Notes: generated from the sequence alone by a model not told the origin. A stretch of 64,000 nt of DNA from Anaerolineae bacterium (GCA_013178015.1 JABLXR010000010.1:35831-99830), one strand, 5' to 3'; counted from the stretch's first letter, positions 24,967 to 36,689 are shown. Program-made: numbers and translations.

Positions 24967-25908
24967 TCAGGCAGTCTCCAGAGAAAGCAGCCGCTGGTAG
25001 AGGCGCTCCGTGTCCTCCCGTCGGCAGAGCTCCGTCCCCGGAGTCATGACCGCAGCGGAGCCGGCTGCCACTCCGTACATGACGGAGTGGCGGAGGGACA
25101 TCCCTCGGGCCAGGCTATAGATGATGCCTGCCACCATGCTATCACCCGCCCCAATCTTGCTCCGGATGGGCACCGTTGGGGCGCGCAAGCGGGAGGCATC
25201 ATCACCGGTGACCAGGATGGCGCCGGCAGCGCCCAGGGACACCACCACCACCTCCGCGACGCCCCTGTCCACCAGCCGCCGGGCTTCCCTCTCCAGGTCG
25301 CACTCCTCCTCGAAGGGGCAGCCGGCCAGTTGGGAGAGCTCGGCGACGTTGGGCTTGAGCAGGAAGACGTGACTCTGAGCTGCCTCTCTGAGCGCCTCGC
25401 CGGACGTGTCCAGGACCATGCGGACGCCGCGGCGCTGAGCGGCTTGTGCCAACCGAGCGTAGAGGTCCACCGGCGCACCGGGAGGAAGGCTCCCGCTGGC
25501 CACGAGGTAGTCCGGCGCCGGCTCCCATTCCTCCACCACCGCCAGGCAGCGACGCACTTCGTCCGGCTTCAGGTGGGGGCCAGGCATGCCAAAGCGGTAC
25601 TGCTGTCCCGAAGACTCCTCCAGGACGATCAGATTCTCCCTGGTCTCGTCTTCGATGGCCACCGGCTGCTGGGTTACGCCTTCCCGGCCCAGCAACTCCT
25701 CCAGGGCGGCGCCGGTGCGCCCGCCGCGAGCGTACACGGCCACTGACTCGCCGCCTAGCCGGAGGATGGCTCGGGAGACGTTGATGCCGCCGCCCCCGGG
25801 CTCGGACCGAGGCTGGGTGCAGCGCAGCTTGCGTTCGGGGACTACGGCAGTCACTGAGGTACTCTTGTCCACGGTTGGATTGATAGTGAGAGTCACTACA
25901 GCTGCCAT
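24967..25908 (-). CDS. pfkB: 6-phosphofructokinase II (PfkB-type ribokinase family)
   Basis: A 313-residue ribokinase-family sugar kinase. It closely follows the Pfk-2 pattern: TLTINPTVDKS, KLRCTQPRSEPGGGGINVSRAI, SSGQQYRFGMPG, SGSLPPG, LKPNVAELS, VSLGAAGA and the anion-hole/catalytic segment KIGAGDSMVAG with the catalytic Asp. These suit ATP-dependent phosphorylation of fructose 6-phosphate, though tagatose-6-phosphate or 1-phosphofructokinase activity cannot be excluded. It begins 3 bp after the stop of atpG, so it is very likely the last gene of the N-ATPase transcript. Confidence 0.88.
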   Translation of the reverse strand: MAAVVTLTINPTVDKSTSVTAVVPERKLRCTQPRSEPGGGGINVSRAILRLGGESVAVYARGGRTGAALEELLGREGVTQQPVAIEDETRENLIVLEESSGQQYRFGMPGPHLKPDEVRRCLAVVEEWEPAPDYLVASGSLPPGAPVDLYARLAQAAQRRGVRMVLDTSGEALREAAQSHVFLLKPNVAELSQLAGCPFEEECDLEREARRLVDRGVAEVVVVSLGAAGAILVTGDDASRLRAPTVPIRSKIGAGDSMVAGIIYSLARGMSLRHSVMYGVAAGSAAVMTPGTELCRREDTERLYQRLLSLETA

Positions 25909-25911
25909 TGG

Positions 25912-26820
25912 CTAGCCTCTGACCCCTTGCGCCTCGCCCCCTGTGAGGGCCTCAAACCCGGCGATGATATCCAGAAGCTCTTCGGTCACCGCGGTCTGAC
26001 GCTGGCGACGGTACTCGGCCCGAAGTTGGGCCAGCCGATCCCGGATGTTGTTCTCGGCCGCCTGCATGGAAGCCAGCCGGCTGGCGTTCTCTCCTGCCAG
26101 GGACTCGGCGAAGGCACGGAAGAGCACGGCGAAGAGGTGCTCCCGGATGAGGGAGGAGAACAAGGCCTGCCAATCCATGGTGTGCATGGGAATGGATCGA
26201 GAGCGCCAGGGCTCTCCGGCCAGGCTTCGGAGCCACTCCAGGTCCACCGGCATGAGCTGCACCGTCACCGGCTCGGAGGAAGCGCTGGTGCGGGGCCGGT
26301 TGTGAAAGAGGAACACGCGGTCTATACCCATGACTGAGTGCCAGCGCTCGACGGTGAGCAGGGCTTCCTGAACCAGCCGGTTGATGCCGGCGATCGAGGC
26401 GGGCATGGCCATCTCGCCCACCACTGGCAAGTCGACGTCCTGCAGGCGGCCGGTGAGCCGGGCCCCCAGGCTGATGAATGCCCAGTCCTCGTACGGGGGG
26501 TGGAGGCGCTCTACCTCCCGGAGGGTGTGCTCCACGATCTGGTCGTTGAATCGCCCCGCCATACCCTGCTCAGAGCCGAATACCAGCCCACCGAACCGAC
26601 CTCCCCCGGGCTCCTCGGCCAGCGTCACGGTCTGGGCGCGTCCGCCCAGAACGACGCGAAGGCCGAGCTCGATGTTGCGGTTGTATTGCCTCAGCGAACG
26701 TACCGCACGCTCGTACTGACGAAGGTTGACGGCGGAAAGCACCTTCATGGTGGTGACGATGGATTGCAGGTCTTCTGCTGTGGCGATCCGGTCTTTGAGC
26801 TGCTCAGTCGTGACTGCCAT
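25912..26820 (-). CDS. atpG: N-type ATPase gamma subunit
   Basis: A 302-residue rotor-shaft subunit of the F1-like head. The N-terminal helix [36 protein letters not shown] and the C-terminal helix [48 protein letters not shown] are the two arms of the coiled-coil shaft. The middle is diverged from ordinary gamma subunits, as in N-ATPases. The start overlaps atpA by 17 bp. It is the last ATPase gene in the order atpDCQRBEFAG. Confidence 0.9.
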   Translation of the reverse strand: MAVTTEQLKDRIATAEDLQSIVTTMKVLSAVNLRQYERAVRSLRQYNRNIELGLRVVLGGRAQTVTLAEEPGGGRFGGLVFGSEQGMAGRFNDQIVEHTLREVERLHPPYEDWAFISLGARLTGRLQDVDLPVVGEMAMPASIAGINRLVQEALLTVERWHSVMGIDRVFLFHNRPRTSASSEPVTVQLMPVDLEWLRSLAGEPWRSRSIPMHTMDWQALFSSLIREHLFAVLFRAFAESLAGENASRLASMQAAENNIRDRLAQLRAEYRRQRQTAVTEELLDIIAGFEALTGGEAQGVRG

Positions 26821-28354
26821 CTTCAGTCCCGAACCGACGTCGAACCACCTCGCGGGCGACCTCCAGTAGGTCCTCGCGGTCGCTCTGACTCAGCGGCTCC
26901 CCCGCGTCTATTCGCTGGAACAGGTCCACCAGCCTCTGGGCCGTCTCCTGGCGTACGGCCATCTCGGCCTCGCGCACGTCGCTCAGCGAAATCCCATCGA
27001 ACACCCCTTCGTTGGCCGCCAGGAGGACGGCTATCTGCTCCGCCACAGCGATGGGCTGGTACTGAGGCTGCTTGAGCACCTCCCGGATGCGGCGGCCGCG
27101 CTCTAGGGTGGCACGAGTCTCCTGCTCCAGCCGGGTGCCGAAGCGGGAGAACGCTTCCAGTTCCTCGAACTGCGAGTACGTCAGCCGCAGCTCCCCGGTC
27201 ACGGCCCGATAGGCGGGCAGCTGCGCCTGACCCCCCACGCGCGAGACGGACTCTCCCACATCCACCGGGGGCAGCACTCCTTTCTGGAACAAGTCCGGGG
27301 AGACGTAGACCTGTCCGTCGGTGATGGAGATGAGATTGGTGGGCACGTAGGCCGACAGGCTTTCGGCCTCGGTCTCGATGATAGGGAGGGCCGTGAGCGA
27401 ACCGCCCCCGATCTCCTCCCGCAGGTGGGTGGAGCGCTCCAGCAGCCGGGAATGTATGTAGAAGATGTCGCCCGGGAAGGCTTCTCGCCCCGGCGGGCGG
27501 CGCAGGAGGAGAGAGAGCTCGCGGTAGGCGCGAGCGTGGGCGGTGAGGTCGTCGTACACGATGAGCACGTCCCGGCCCTGCTCCATGAAGTACTCGCCGA
27601 TGGTGGTGGCTGCATAGGGCGCCACGAACTGCAGCCCGGGCGCGTCGTCTCCGCTGGCTACCACGACCACGGTGTAGGGCATGGCCTCGTTCTCGCGCAG
27701 GTCTGCCAGAAGCTTGGCGGCGGCGGCATTGCGCTGCCCGATCAGGCAGTAGACGCAGATCACATCCCGCCCTTTCTGGTTGATGACCGTGTCCAGAGCG
27801 ATAGCCGTCTTGCCCGTCTGCCGGTCCCCCAGGATGAGCTCTCGCTGCCCCCGGCCGATGGGAACCAGAGCATCCACCACCTTGAGGCCCGTCTGTAAGG
27901 GGCGGGAGACGGGGGCGCGATCCATTATGGGGGGTGCGGGCCTCTCCACCGGCCATCTATCCGCGCCGAGCACCGGACCCAACCCGTCCAGCTCGATACC
28001 CACGGGGCTCAGCACTCGCCCGAGCAGGGCCTCGCCCACCGGCACGTCGAGCACTCGTCCGGTGCGGCGAACCTCGGCGCCGGCCCTCAGGCTCTCACCG
28101 TGTCCCAGGAGGATGATGCCCACCTGGTCCTCGTCCAGGTTGAAGGCCAACCCCAGGAGGCCATCGGGCAGGAGGAGCAGTTCCTCCGCTCTGACACCGG
28201 GAAGCCCCCGAGCCTGCGCCACCCCCTGGGAGACGCTGGTGACCACCCCCACCTCGCTGATGCGGATCTGGGGACGCCGGGCCTCGCTCGCTTCCCGCAG
28301 CAGCGAGAACGTATCCTCGAGGACTGCGATGAGCGGGGGAGTAGCCTCAGCCAT
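26804..28354 (-). CDS. atpA: N-type ATPase alpha subunit
   Basis: A 516-residue non-catalytic nucleotide-binding subunit of the F1-like head. P-loop GDRQTGKT (176-183), [59 protein letters not shown] and [14 protein letters not shown] are all present. The open frame extends to 28465, but ATG 28354 follows GGGAGAGCGGG, overlaps the atpF stop by 8 bp and gives a standard N-terminus. It is somewhat diverged from housekeeping alpha subunits, in line with N-ATPases. Confidence 0.95.
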   Translation of the reverse strand: MAEATPPLIAVLEDTFSLLREASEARRPQIRISEVGVVTSVSQGVAQARGLPGVRAEELLLLPDGLLGLAFNLDEDQVGIILLGHGESLRAGAEVRRTGRVLDVPVGEALLGRVLSPVGIELDGLGPVLGADRWPVERPAPPIMDRAPVSRPLQTGLKVVDALVPIGRGQRELILGDRQTGKTAIALDTVINQKGRDVICVYCLIGQRNAAAAKLLADLRENEAMPYTVVVVASGDDAPGLQFVAPYAATTIGEYFMEQGRDVLIVYDDLTAHARAYRELSLLLRRPPGREAFPGDIFYIHSRLLERSTHLREEIGGGSLTALPIIETEAESLSAYVPTNLISITDGQVYVSPDLFQKGVLPPVDVGESVSRVGGQAQLPAYRAVTGELRLTYSQFEELEAFSRFGTRLEQETRATLERGRRIREVLKQPQYQPIAVAEQIAVLLAANEGVFDGISLSDVREAEMAVRQETAQRLVDLFQRIDAGEPLSQSDREDLLEVAREVVRRRFGTEDGSHD

Positions 28355-29138
28355 CGGCCCGCTCTCCCTCTCGCCGCAGTTGTGCTTCCAGGACTTCGCC
28401 CATGTTCTCCTGCAAACTCTCCAGATAACTCGCAATGGTCCAGGAGAGCTTGTAGCCGCCGGCAAGCATCTCCACCCCCGCTATGACATCGGGAGACAGG
28501 CGAAATCGGACCTCGGTATCTTCCCGCCCGAACTCCTCTCTCACTGCCTCCTCAATGGCCTGGCGTGACTCTGCCGGCAGAGGGAAGGCGCTGGTCACCG
28601 ACACGGCTTCGTCCGCTTCGTTGAGGAGCTCTCGCACCAGACGTTTGTTGTCCGGCTCCAGTTCCCGCAACCGACGCACGAACGCGGCCGCCATCTGCCG
28701 CTCCAGCTCGCCGTCCGCCATGTCGCTCAGAGCCCGCCGGCTCAAGGCCAGGACCTCGTCGCGCGTCCGCTCCCGGAGCTGGTACAGGAAGGCTTCCTTC
28801 TCCCGCCGCAACTCCTCGCACCAGGCGGCATGTTCCGCTTCCACCGAGCGCTGGGCCTCCTGGCGAAGCTCGCGCCTGAGGGCCTCGGCGTCCTCCCTGG
28901 CCTCAGCCAACAACTGGTCCCGCTGCCTCTCCAGATCGTCGACTCGGCTCCGATAGGCCCGGGCTTCCTCCTCGGCCTCGCGAGCCAGGCGCTCCGCCTC
29001 CTCGAACTGGGCCGCTATGCGCTCGCGCCGCCCGCCTATGGCGTCCAAAAGCGGTTGATACAAGAAGCGACGGAGGAGGAACACCAGTACGAGGAAGTTG
29101 ACGATCTGAGCGACGACGGTAAACCAGTCAAAGAGCAC
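28347..29138 (-). CDS. atpF: N-type ATPase b subunit, long form that stands in for delta
   Basis: A 263-residue stator. One N-terminal membrane helix ([22 protein letters not shown]) is followed by a long charged coiled coil (about 35-150) and a C-terminal region of about 100 residues with [22 protein letters not shown]. Ordinary b subunits are about 160 residues; the extra part resembles the C-terminal, membrane-distal end of delta. N-ATPase operons have no atpH, and none is found here, so this subunit probably fixes the stator to F1 by itself. Confidence 0.92.
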   Translation of the reverse strand: MLFDWFTVVAQIVNFLVLVFLLRRFLYQPLLDAIGGRRERIAAQFEEAERLAREAEEEARAYRSRVDDLERQRDQLLAEAREDAEALRRELRQEAQRSVEAEHAAWCEELRREKEAFLYQLRERTRDEVLALSRRALSDMADGELERQMAAAFVRRLRELEPDNKRLVRELLNEADEAVSVTSAFPLPAESRQAIEEAVREEFGREDTEVRFRLSPDVIAGVEMLAGGYKLSWTIASYLESLQENMGEVLEAQLRREGERADG

Positions 29139-29141
29139 CGG

Positions 29142-29420
29142 TCACCCTCCCACCTGGCCGATGACGTAGTTCCAGAAGGGGTTGACAAAGATGATGATCA
29201 TGGTGACTACGAAGCAGTAGATGGCGGTGGATTCCACCAGGGCCAAACCGACGAAGAGGGTTCTGGTGATGGTGTTCGCCTCGTCGGGCTGTTGCGCGAT
29301 GGAGGCGAGCGCTTGGGTAAGGGCGCGGGCCTCGCCCAAGGCAGGGGCGACGGTACCCACGGCGATGGTCAGTCCGGAGACGACGATAGAGATGGCCCCT
29401 ATCAATGCTACGTCGTTCAT
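29142..29420 (-). CDS. atpE: N-type ATPase c subunit (rotor ring)
   Basis: A 92-residue two-helix hairpin. The polar loop is ASIAQQPDEA. Helix 2 holds the ion-binding carboxylate in LVESTAIYCF (Glu63, Ser64, Thr65, Tyr68), the pattern of sodium-binding c subunits. Helix 1 has Glu30 exactly where sodium-type rings have Gln (Gln32 in Ilyobacter numbering), so each site carries two carboxylates, a known N-ATPase trait. Na+ binding is expected from the motif, but a Burkholderia N-ATPase ring was reported to be proton-specific, so the coupling ion is open. Confidence 0.95.
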   Translation of the reverse strand: MNDVALIGAISIVVSGLTIAVGTVAPALGEARALTQALASIAQQPDEANTITRTLFVGLALVESTAIYCFVVTMIIIFVNPFWNYVIGQVGG

Positions 29421-29436
29421 GTTCTGTGCGCTCCCG

Positions 29437-30135
29437 TCACGGGTTCGGTCGTCCCGTCTGCTCCGTCTCCCGGCGAGCGCGGGTGGCGGATGCGATGTAG
29501 ATGGTTGCCAGGATGGCGAATATGTAGGCCTGTATGACGCCGGTGATGAGGCCCAGCGCCTGCATCACCACCGGGAAGAGAAGCGGCACTATGGTCACCA
29601 GGATGGCCACGATCATGCCACCGCTCATGACGTTGCCGTACAACCGGACGGCCAACGCCAACGTGCGCGAGAACTCCCCGATGATGTTGAAGGGAAGCAT
29701 GATGACCGAAGGCTTCAGGTAGCTCTTCAGGTATTCCACCAGCCCTCTCCGGGCGATGCCGAAAGCGGGCACGGCTACGAAGACGCAGATGGCCAGGGCC
29801 GCCGTGGTCGAGAGCGAAGCCGTGGGCGACTGAAATCCTGGGACGATCATCAGGACGTTGCTTACCAAGATGAACAGGAAGACCGTCCCGATGAAGGCCA
29901 CGTAGGGAGAAGGGTCCTCCTCGGCCACCTCGCGTATCTGCGACTCTATGATCTCCACCACCTGCTCCAGCAGGCTCTGCCACCAGGAGATCTCCCGTCC
30001 CGTGGACAGGTTTCTGGTCACCAGCCAGGAGCCGACGGTCATGAGGACCATGACCACCCAGGTGAACCCGATGGTAGCGTTGATGGTGAACGGCCCCACC
30101 TGCCCCCAGATGATGGTATCAGGAGTGATAGTCAT
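29437..30135 (-). CDS. atpB: N-type ATPase a subunit
   Basis: A 232-residue membrane subunit that forms the ion half-channels. The essential Arg is in LALAVRLYGNVMSGG, and the last helices read LGLITGVIQAYIFAILATIYIASA. Length is typical of the compact N-ATPase form. The start overlaps the end of atpR by 17 bp, and atpE follows after 16 bp. Confidence 0.93.
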   Translation of the reverse strand: MTITPDTIIWGQVGPFTINATIGFTWVVMVLMTVGSWLVTRNLSTGREISWWQSLLEQVVEIIESQIREVAEEDPSPYVAFIGTVFLFILVSNVLMIVPGFQSPTASLSTTAALAICVFVAVPAFGIARRGLVEYLKSYLKPSVIMLPFNIIGEFSRTLALAVRLYGNVMSGGMIVAILVTIVPLLFPVVMQALGLITGVIQAYIFAILATIYIASATRARRETEQTGRPNP

Positions 30136-30430
30136 CTACGCTCACTTTGCCCGCCCGGTCCGTGGCCGGGCCCAAGGCCTTCACCAGTGCCAGGCGCGCG
30201 ACGATGAAGCCAGCGAGACAGGCCAACAGCCGCTCCCAGCGGCCGCCGGAGAGGAGCAGAAACCCGGCCACGGCCAGAAGGGTGCGGACTAGGAAGCTGG
30301 TCAGGACCAGGAGGGCGGGAGACCGGGTGGCCGTCAGGCGATCGAGGGTGAGCCAGAGGCCGCCGTAGAACAGGAGGCCCAGGACGACTCCCGCCAGCCC
30401 GGACAGCGCCAGGCCGAGCGCGGAGCTCAC
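30119..30430 (-). CDS. atpR: N-type ATPase accessory membrane protein AtpR
   Basis: A 103-residue protein with three predicted membrane helices (LGLALSGLAGVVLGLLFYGG, LLVLTSFLVRTLLAVAGFLLL, LLACLAGFIVARLALVKAL). Arg residues are buried in helices 2 and 3, a trait of AtpR, which is thought to interact with carboxylates of the rotor during ring assembly. It is found only in N-ATPase operons and sits in the diagnostic position between atpQ and atpB. The start is 1 bp after atpQ ends. Confidence 0.88.
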   Translation of the reverse strand: MSSALGLALSGLAGVVLGLLFYGGLWLTLDRLTATRSPALLVLTSFLVRTLLAVAGFLLLSGGRWERLLACLAGFIVARLALVKALGPATDRAGKVSVDDYHS

Positions 30431-30431
30431 G

Positions 30432-30784
30432 TCAGTCCTCCGGTCTCTTCCTCTGGCGGCGGTGGTTGGGGAGCTCCTGGGCTATCCAGCGCCAGGCGTT
30501 GAGGAGCCCGGCCACCAGCCCCAACAGAAGCATGATCAGGGTCCACGATAGGTCTCCCGGAAACAGGGCGTCCAGCAGCAGACCGATCGCGATACCTATC
30601 AGGGTAGGGATGGCCACCGACCATCCCACCAGGCCGTACATACCAAGACCGAACCAAATGGTCCCCTCTCTCTCAGTCCGGGCTCTCAAGCGCCGCTCGG
30701 CCTTGCGTCCGACCGTACGCGAGAGCCTCTCTTCTTCCTGTTCGTCTGGTGCCGGCCGCCGTTCGTCACGGTCCCCAGGGTTCA

Positions 30785-30785
<1 letters not shown>
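30432..30785 (-). CDS. atpQ: N-type ATPase accessory membrane protein AtpQ (AtpI-like)
   Basis: A 117-residue protein. The first 45 residues are highly charged, followed by two membrane helices (GMYGLVGWSVAIPTLIGIAIGLLLD and WTLIMLLLGLVAGLLNAWRW), the pattern of AtpQ/AtpI proteins implicated in c-ring assembly or Mg transport. It overlaps the atpC stop by 1 bp and lies just before atpR, the order specific to N-ATPases. Confidence 0.88.
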
Positions 30786-32682
<1,897 letters not shown>

Positions 32683-32793
32683 CTATCTGTGGCTGGCTGG
32701 GCCGCCGGGCGGGCGCGTACGATCAACTTCAAAGATTCCCTAACATACAGCGCATGCACTGAGGGTGAAGGTCCTTCGGTGCAATAGCAACAC

Positions 32794-32823
32794 AGTATAC
32801 CGTTGGGGGAAAGGTAGCGTCAA
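32794..32823 (-). promoter_or_regulatory. Promoter of the N-ATPase/pfkB operon
   Basis: Minus-strand TTGACG (32818-32823), 18-bp spacer, TATACT (32794-32799). Predicted leader of about 160 nt before atpD; the leader contains a small GAAGG-A-CCTTC hairpin. Confidence 0.6.
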
Positions 32824-32879
32824 ACGAGCTTGGGAGAAGGGGGAGTCCCACAATGGGGCAACTGCAGGAGCCCGGCCTA

Positions 32880-32975
32880 GGGGCGAACCTCGTGTTCGCC
32901 CTCGGCCTGCAGCTGAGGTGCCCTCCGCGTCTGGGGACGCGGACTCCTCGAGTAGGGACTGGGCGCGATGGTGCA
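32880..32975. repeat. Hairpin repeat related to the 1053/1212 family (diverged)
   Basis: Contains GGCGAACCTCGTGTTCGCC (perfect 7-bp stem) and CCGCGTCTGGGGACGCGG (perfect stem), then ACTCCTCGAGTAGGG. The order hairpin, hairpin, ACTCCTC parallels the 1053-1161 and 1212-1321 repeats, suggesting a distant member of one family. Confidence 0.5.
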
Positions 32976-33209
32976 GCCCCGAGTGCCGCCTTGTCTCTTG
33001 CCCCCAGATCGAGATACACGCTGGGCAAAGGGCAGGGAAGCTGTCGACAGTGGACCTGACCCTTCAGCAGACGCCGAGCCGGAGCCCAAAGAAACGCAAA
33101 GGGAGGCGAGCGCGGCCAGAGGCGTCATTCCTCTCCTGCCGGCGTCACCGGTCACTACAGGCCTGTTGCGGCTCTCGCCCTACCGCGCCCTTCCCGCCGG
33201 CACGCCGGT

Positions 33210-33259
33210 GTAGGGGCAGGCCACGGTGCTGCCCGGGGCGGACGCGGTGGTGCCCCTAC
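33210..33259. repeat. Inverted repeat GTAGGGGCA / TGCCCCTAC
   Basis: 9-bp perfect arms at 33210-33218 and 33251-33259 around a GC-rich 32-bp centre. It lies in the 820-bp gap between the divergent atpD and SDR genes. Apart from this, the 32880 repeat and the atpD promoter, I see nothing in that gap. Confidence 0.6.
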
Positions 33260-33447
33260 CACCAGCCCTCCTCGCTGCCGTGCCAGCCTCCAGCCGCCCA
33301 CGCCCCGGCGGAGTGGCGACAGCCTGACCCTCTTGCTGGGGGAATGGCGCCGCCGCATCCGGTTGCCCGGGCGCGATGCCGGTCCTAGACTGGCCGGCGA
33401 GTCTCAGCGCCCGTCACGCCCTCAGTTGGCGGGCCAAGGAGGTGTCG

Positions 33448-34206
33448 GTGCAGCTGAAAGGCAAGATCGCCATGGTGACAGGGGCTTCGCGGGGGATCGG
33501 GCGCGGCATCGCTGAAAGGTTGGGGGCAGAAGGGGCTCGAGTGGCGGTAGTCTATCGCTCTCGAGCCGACGAGGCCGAAGCGGTGGTGGACGCCATCGCC
33601 CGAGCCGGAGGCGAGGCCCGGGCCTGGCGCTGCGACGTGACTCGAAAGGACCAGGTGGATGCCACCGTGGCTTCGGTCGCGGAGGCATGGGGCGGGTTGG
33701 ACATCCTGGTGAACAACGCCGGGGGTAAGCTGCGGGCAGCGCCCTTTTTCGACATCACCGAAGAGCTGTGGGACGAGTGCCTGGACCTGAACCTGAAGGG
33801 GGTTTTCCTCTGCTCTCAGGCGGCGGCGCGGGTGATGGCCAGAAATGGCGGCGGGCGCATCATCAACATCGCCTCCATCTCCTCGGTTCAGGCCCAGTAC
33901 GACCGGGTGCACTACTGCACCGCCAAGGGCGGGCTCATCCAGCTCACCCGGACCATGGCCCTGGAGCTGGCACCGCACCGGATCACGGTGAACGCCGTGG
34001 GACCCACTACCATCGAGACCGATGCCACCCGCGACCGGCTCAGCTCCCAGGAGGCCATGCTGACCGAGCTGCGGATGCACCCGCTGGGACGGTTGGGGCA
34101 GCCCGAGGACGTGGCCGCGGGAGTGGTGTTCTTCTGCCTGCCGGAGACGGGCTTCTACACCGGCCAGCTGCTCCTGGCGGAGGGTGGCAACACGCTGGTA
34201 CGGTAG
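33448..34206 (+). CDS. Short-chain dehydrogenase/reductase (SDR)
   Basis: A 252-residue classical SDR. Cofactor motif TGASRGIGRG, NNAGG, catalytic Ser in ASISSVQ, Tyr and Lys in YCTAKGG. It has the 3-oxoacyl-ACP reductase/glucose dehydrogenase look, and ends with a C-terminal substrate loop GNTLVR. GTG 33448 follows AAGGAGG at normal distance; the frame is open from 33376. Substrate unknown; monocistronic with a strong terminator after it. Confidence 0.9.
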   Translation: MQLKGKIAMVTGASRGIGRGIAERLGAEGARVAVVYRSRADEAEAVVDAIARAGGEARAWRCDVTRKDQVDATVASVAEAWGGLDILVNNAGGKLRAAPFFDITEELWDECLDLNLKGVFLCSQAAARVMARNGGGRIINIASISSVQAQYDRVHYCTAKGGLIQLTRTMALELAPHRITVNAVGPTTIETDATRDRLSSQEAMLTELRMHPLGRLGQPEDVAAGVVFFCLPETGFYTGQLLLAEGGNTLVR

Positions 34207-34240
34207 GGATTGCTCGGCTGAGATGCTTCCGCTAAGAGCT

Positions 34241-34274
34241 AGGGGGCTTCCGTCCCGTCCGACGGAAGCCCCCT
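34241..34274. terminator. Bidirectional terminator hairpin
   Basis: 14-bp perfect stem AGGGGGCTTCCGTC / GACGGAAGCCCCCT with a 6-nt loop, between the convergent SDR and secreted-protein genes. No long T tract on either side. Confidence 0.75.
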
Positions 34275-34297
34275 GAAGTCATCCGGAGGGAGTGCAG

Positions 34298-36016
34298 CTA
34301 CATGAACAGACCGAGCAACCGGTCCAGTGGCCCTTGCTCGATCGCCTCATCCACTACAGTGATGTCTATCCCAATGCCGAAAGCATTGACGAAGCTTACC
34401 ACCCCCTGCAGGGCAGACCGGGCTCGATCTGTCTGGAGGGCCGGGGGCAAGCCTAGGTCCGGACCCAAGGTGTCAACCGCCAGTGCCAGGGCGTTTGCTC
34501 TCGTCTCCGCATCCCATCGCACGTGCGCCTGGGAACCGGCCAGGTTCACCGTTGCCCCGGAGGGTCCGAGATCAACTACGACGCCCCCCAGTCCGCCATA
34601 CTGGTTGGCGTAGGTGCGCACCATGTCGGGCACTCCGGGAGCGAAGCTGGAAAGAGGCAAAGGAATGCCCCAGACCGACACCCCGCCGTTGGACCGGCTC
34701 ACCTTCAGGTCTACTCGCATCCCCAGCGGAGGAGTCCTGGCCGCCACCTGGTAGTCCAGAGCTTCAGCGGGCGAGCGGGGGTTATCCTCGTACACAACGT
34801 CACCGGCGAGCCTGACGTTCCCTAGCAGGCCATCAATCAGCCCCCAGGGAGCGACGGCTTCGCCGATGAAAGCAGTGCCGACCGTCTGCAGGAACCCTTC
34901 GTCGAAGGCGATCACCGGCATCGGTTCCTGGGCTACGAGCCAACGGACCTCTCTCTGATCGCCATCCCAGACTAAGGCGACTGAGCCCAGCTTCTCCAGA
35001 TAGCCGGCAGTCATGGCATCCAAGGCGAAGCCGGTGTTGAAGCCCTCGACCAGGACGGCGTTATCTCGGATGGCGACAGACACCGGCCGGCCCAGAGCCA
35101 GTCTGGCTGGCGCCTCCTGCGACTGGGAGGCCAGGTAGGCATCCACGTGCACTTCTGTGTCGGCGAGCCAGTCTGTGCCGACGGCTACCAGTTGCTGCTC
35201 CCGGTCGCCCAGCTGCATGCCGGCCAGACCGGTCACCGACCCCAGGTTGTCGCGCAGATAGTCCAGGTTCAGGGCCAGGGACAACCAGTCGCTACCGTTC
35301 ACCGAGAGGCCCACGGTGTTGGCCACGACGTCCACTCCGGCGGTTTCGATGCTCCATTGCTCGATGAGGCCACGGAATGGGGACAGATCCACCAGAGTGC
35401 CGGACATGCCGAGCGTAGCGGCATCTATCCCGGCGATCGAGATGATCTCGCCGTCGGGGGACATGGTGAGCCCGAGGTCAATGACGTTGGAGCGAGCCTC
35501 GACATCGGTGGGCACGGCCACGCGGCTGGTAAGGTCGGGAGGATCGCCCACTGCGCCGGGGAAACGGGCAGTGATGCCGATGCTGCTATTGCTCAGCAGG
35601 AAGGCAACGGCCTGCGCCATCTGGGGAGCCAGTTGATCGGTAAGCGTAGAGATGATACCTTCCCGAGCTGCGAGGGCAGCTACTGCGGAATCGTTGAGGA
35701 AGACGGTAAACTGCTCGCCCTCCTTCGCCAGCGCGGCATAGCCGATGCCACTATTCGACGCCCTGCTCACTATGTCGGGACCCAGGCTCAGGCGCGGCAA
35801 CCCCAGGCCCAGCGCAGCAGACAGGGCTTCGACGTCTTCCGAACGTAGCTGTTCTTCCACTCCCTCTACGGTCAGTACCCAATTGCCAGCTTCATCCACC
35901 TCCAGGTGAAGATCCGGAGGCCGGTCGCCGTCCTGTGCCACGACCGGGACGATACCTACACAGACCAGGGAAAGCACCGTCACGACCGTCAATAGCCTTG
36001 TGATATTCTTCGGCAT
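34298..36016 (-). CDS. Secreted protein of an unrecognised family, paralogue of the LysM protein at 60514-62622
   Basis: A 572-residue protein with a signal peptide (ITRLLTVVTVLSLVCVGIVPVVAQ) and no further membrane helix. It aligns along its length with the first 560 residues of the LysM protein at 60514-62622. Shared segments include LHLEVDEAGNW/LQIEDTGDW, TVFLN, NVIDLGLTMSPDG/NVIELGATVAPDG, TDWLADT/AEWLADS, LGRPV, TGFALD/TGFVLD, PMPVI/PMPVL and the end GIDITVVDEAIEQGPLDRLLGL. It lacks the Pro/Thr linker and LysM. ATG 36016 follows GGGAGGAG; the frame reaches 36109. I recognise no known domain. Confidence 0.8.
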   Translation of the reverse strand: MPKNITRLLTVVTVLSLVCVGIVPVVAQDGDRPPDLHLEVDEAGNWVLTVEGVEEQLRSEDVEALSAALGLGLPRLSLGPDIVSRASNSGIGYAALAKEGEQFTVFLNDSAVAALAAREGIISTLTDQLAPQMAQAVAFLLSNSSIGITARFPGAVGDPPDLTSRVAVPTDVEARSNVIDLGLTMSPDGEIISIAGIDAATLGMSGTLVDLSPFRGLIEQWSIETAGVDVVANTVGLSVNGSDWLSLALNLDYLRDNLGSVTGLAGMQLGDREQQLVAVGTDWLADTEVHVDAYLASQSQEAPARLALGRPVSVAIRDNAVLVEGFNTGFALDAMTAGYLEKLGSVALVWDGDQREVRWLVAQEPMPVIAFDEGFLQTVGTAFIGEAVAPWGLIDGLLGNVRLAGDVVYEDNPRSPAEALDYQVAARTPPLGMRVDLKVSRSNGGVSVWGIPLPLSSFAPGVPDMVRTYANQYGGLGGVVVDLGPSGATVNLAGSQAHVRWDAETRANALALAVDTLGPDLGLPPALQTDRARSALQGVVSFVNAFGIGIDITVVDEAIEQGPLDRLLGLFM

Positions 36017-36085
36017 GGTTGCTCCTCCCGAATAGCTGCGCGGTTGGCCGGTACACCTGCGAGTCGAGCAACGCCCTATGGCCCC

Positions 36086-36094
36086 ATTATAGCA
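36086..36094 (-). promoter_or_regulatory. Extended -10 promoter of the secreted-protein gene
   Basis: Minus-strand TGCTATAAT about 75 bp upstream of the start. The LysM paralogue has nearly the same element (GTGCTATACT) at 62775-62783, hinting that the two are similarly expressed. Confidence 0.55.
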
Positions 36095-36287
36095 CGGTGC
36101 CGGCCTCAAGTGGATGCTCCTGCTCTGAAGAGTTCCACCAAGCCGCCTGTTGATCAGGGGCCAACGCGACGTTGTAGACTATCTATGCGAGGCGTCGCAC
36201 ATGAGCTTTGACGATTCAGTCTTGGTCGAGCCTGTATAAGTAGTCAACACCAAGGTCCTGGCAGGTACAGCCAGTCCCCAAGCGCCT

Positions 36288-36323
36288 ACCGCGCCTGGGG
36301 GCGCTCACTCGTCAAGAGGGACC
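36288..36323 (+). repeat. Partial third copy of the 1053/1212 repeat
   Basis: ACCGCGCCTGGGGGCGCTCACTCGTCAAGAGGG matches the 3' third of the copies at 1053-1161 and 1212-1321, 35 kb away. It holds only the GCGCCTGGGGGCGC hairpin and the CACTC...GAGGG end. Confidence 0.7.
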
Positions 36324-36689
36324 TGAACCCCGCTGCCTTGCCGTTGCAGCCAGCCCAAGAGCTTGCCCAGAAAGCCTGTGAGGAAGGCACCTGCGCGGGT
36401 GTGCCCAGGACGACTGCCCGCCGCGCACGACCTTCCCCCCGATCCTGAGCTCTTACCGGTGCCGGGCTTTCCGATGCGGTTCGCCTTGCTCTGAGGTCGC
36501 GGCACGGAGGAGGAAGACACCCGCCGGGCTAGGCGGTTAGGCTGAGCCCGGGCTATTCTGGCCCGCAAGCCGTCGTCGAGCGGCGACGCAGGCTCAGTCT
36601 CGGCTGTATCCTCGCCTTGGCACCCGCCCGGACTGGTGGACTCCTGGAGGGCGGACGGCCCAAAGGGCACGTCGCCTTCCCGCAGCCGC

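Noticed and set aside
29142..29420. Calling the ATPase a definite sodium pump
   Set aside because: The Na+ motif is present, but Glu replaces Gln in helix 1, and an N-ATPase ring with this trait has been reported to be proton-specific.
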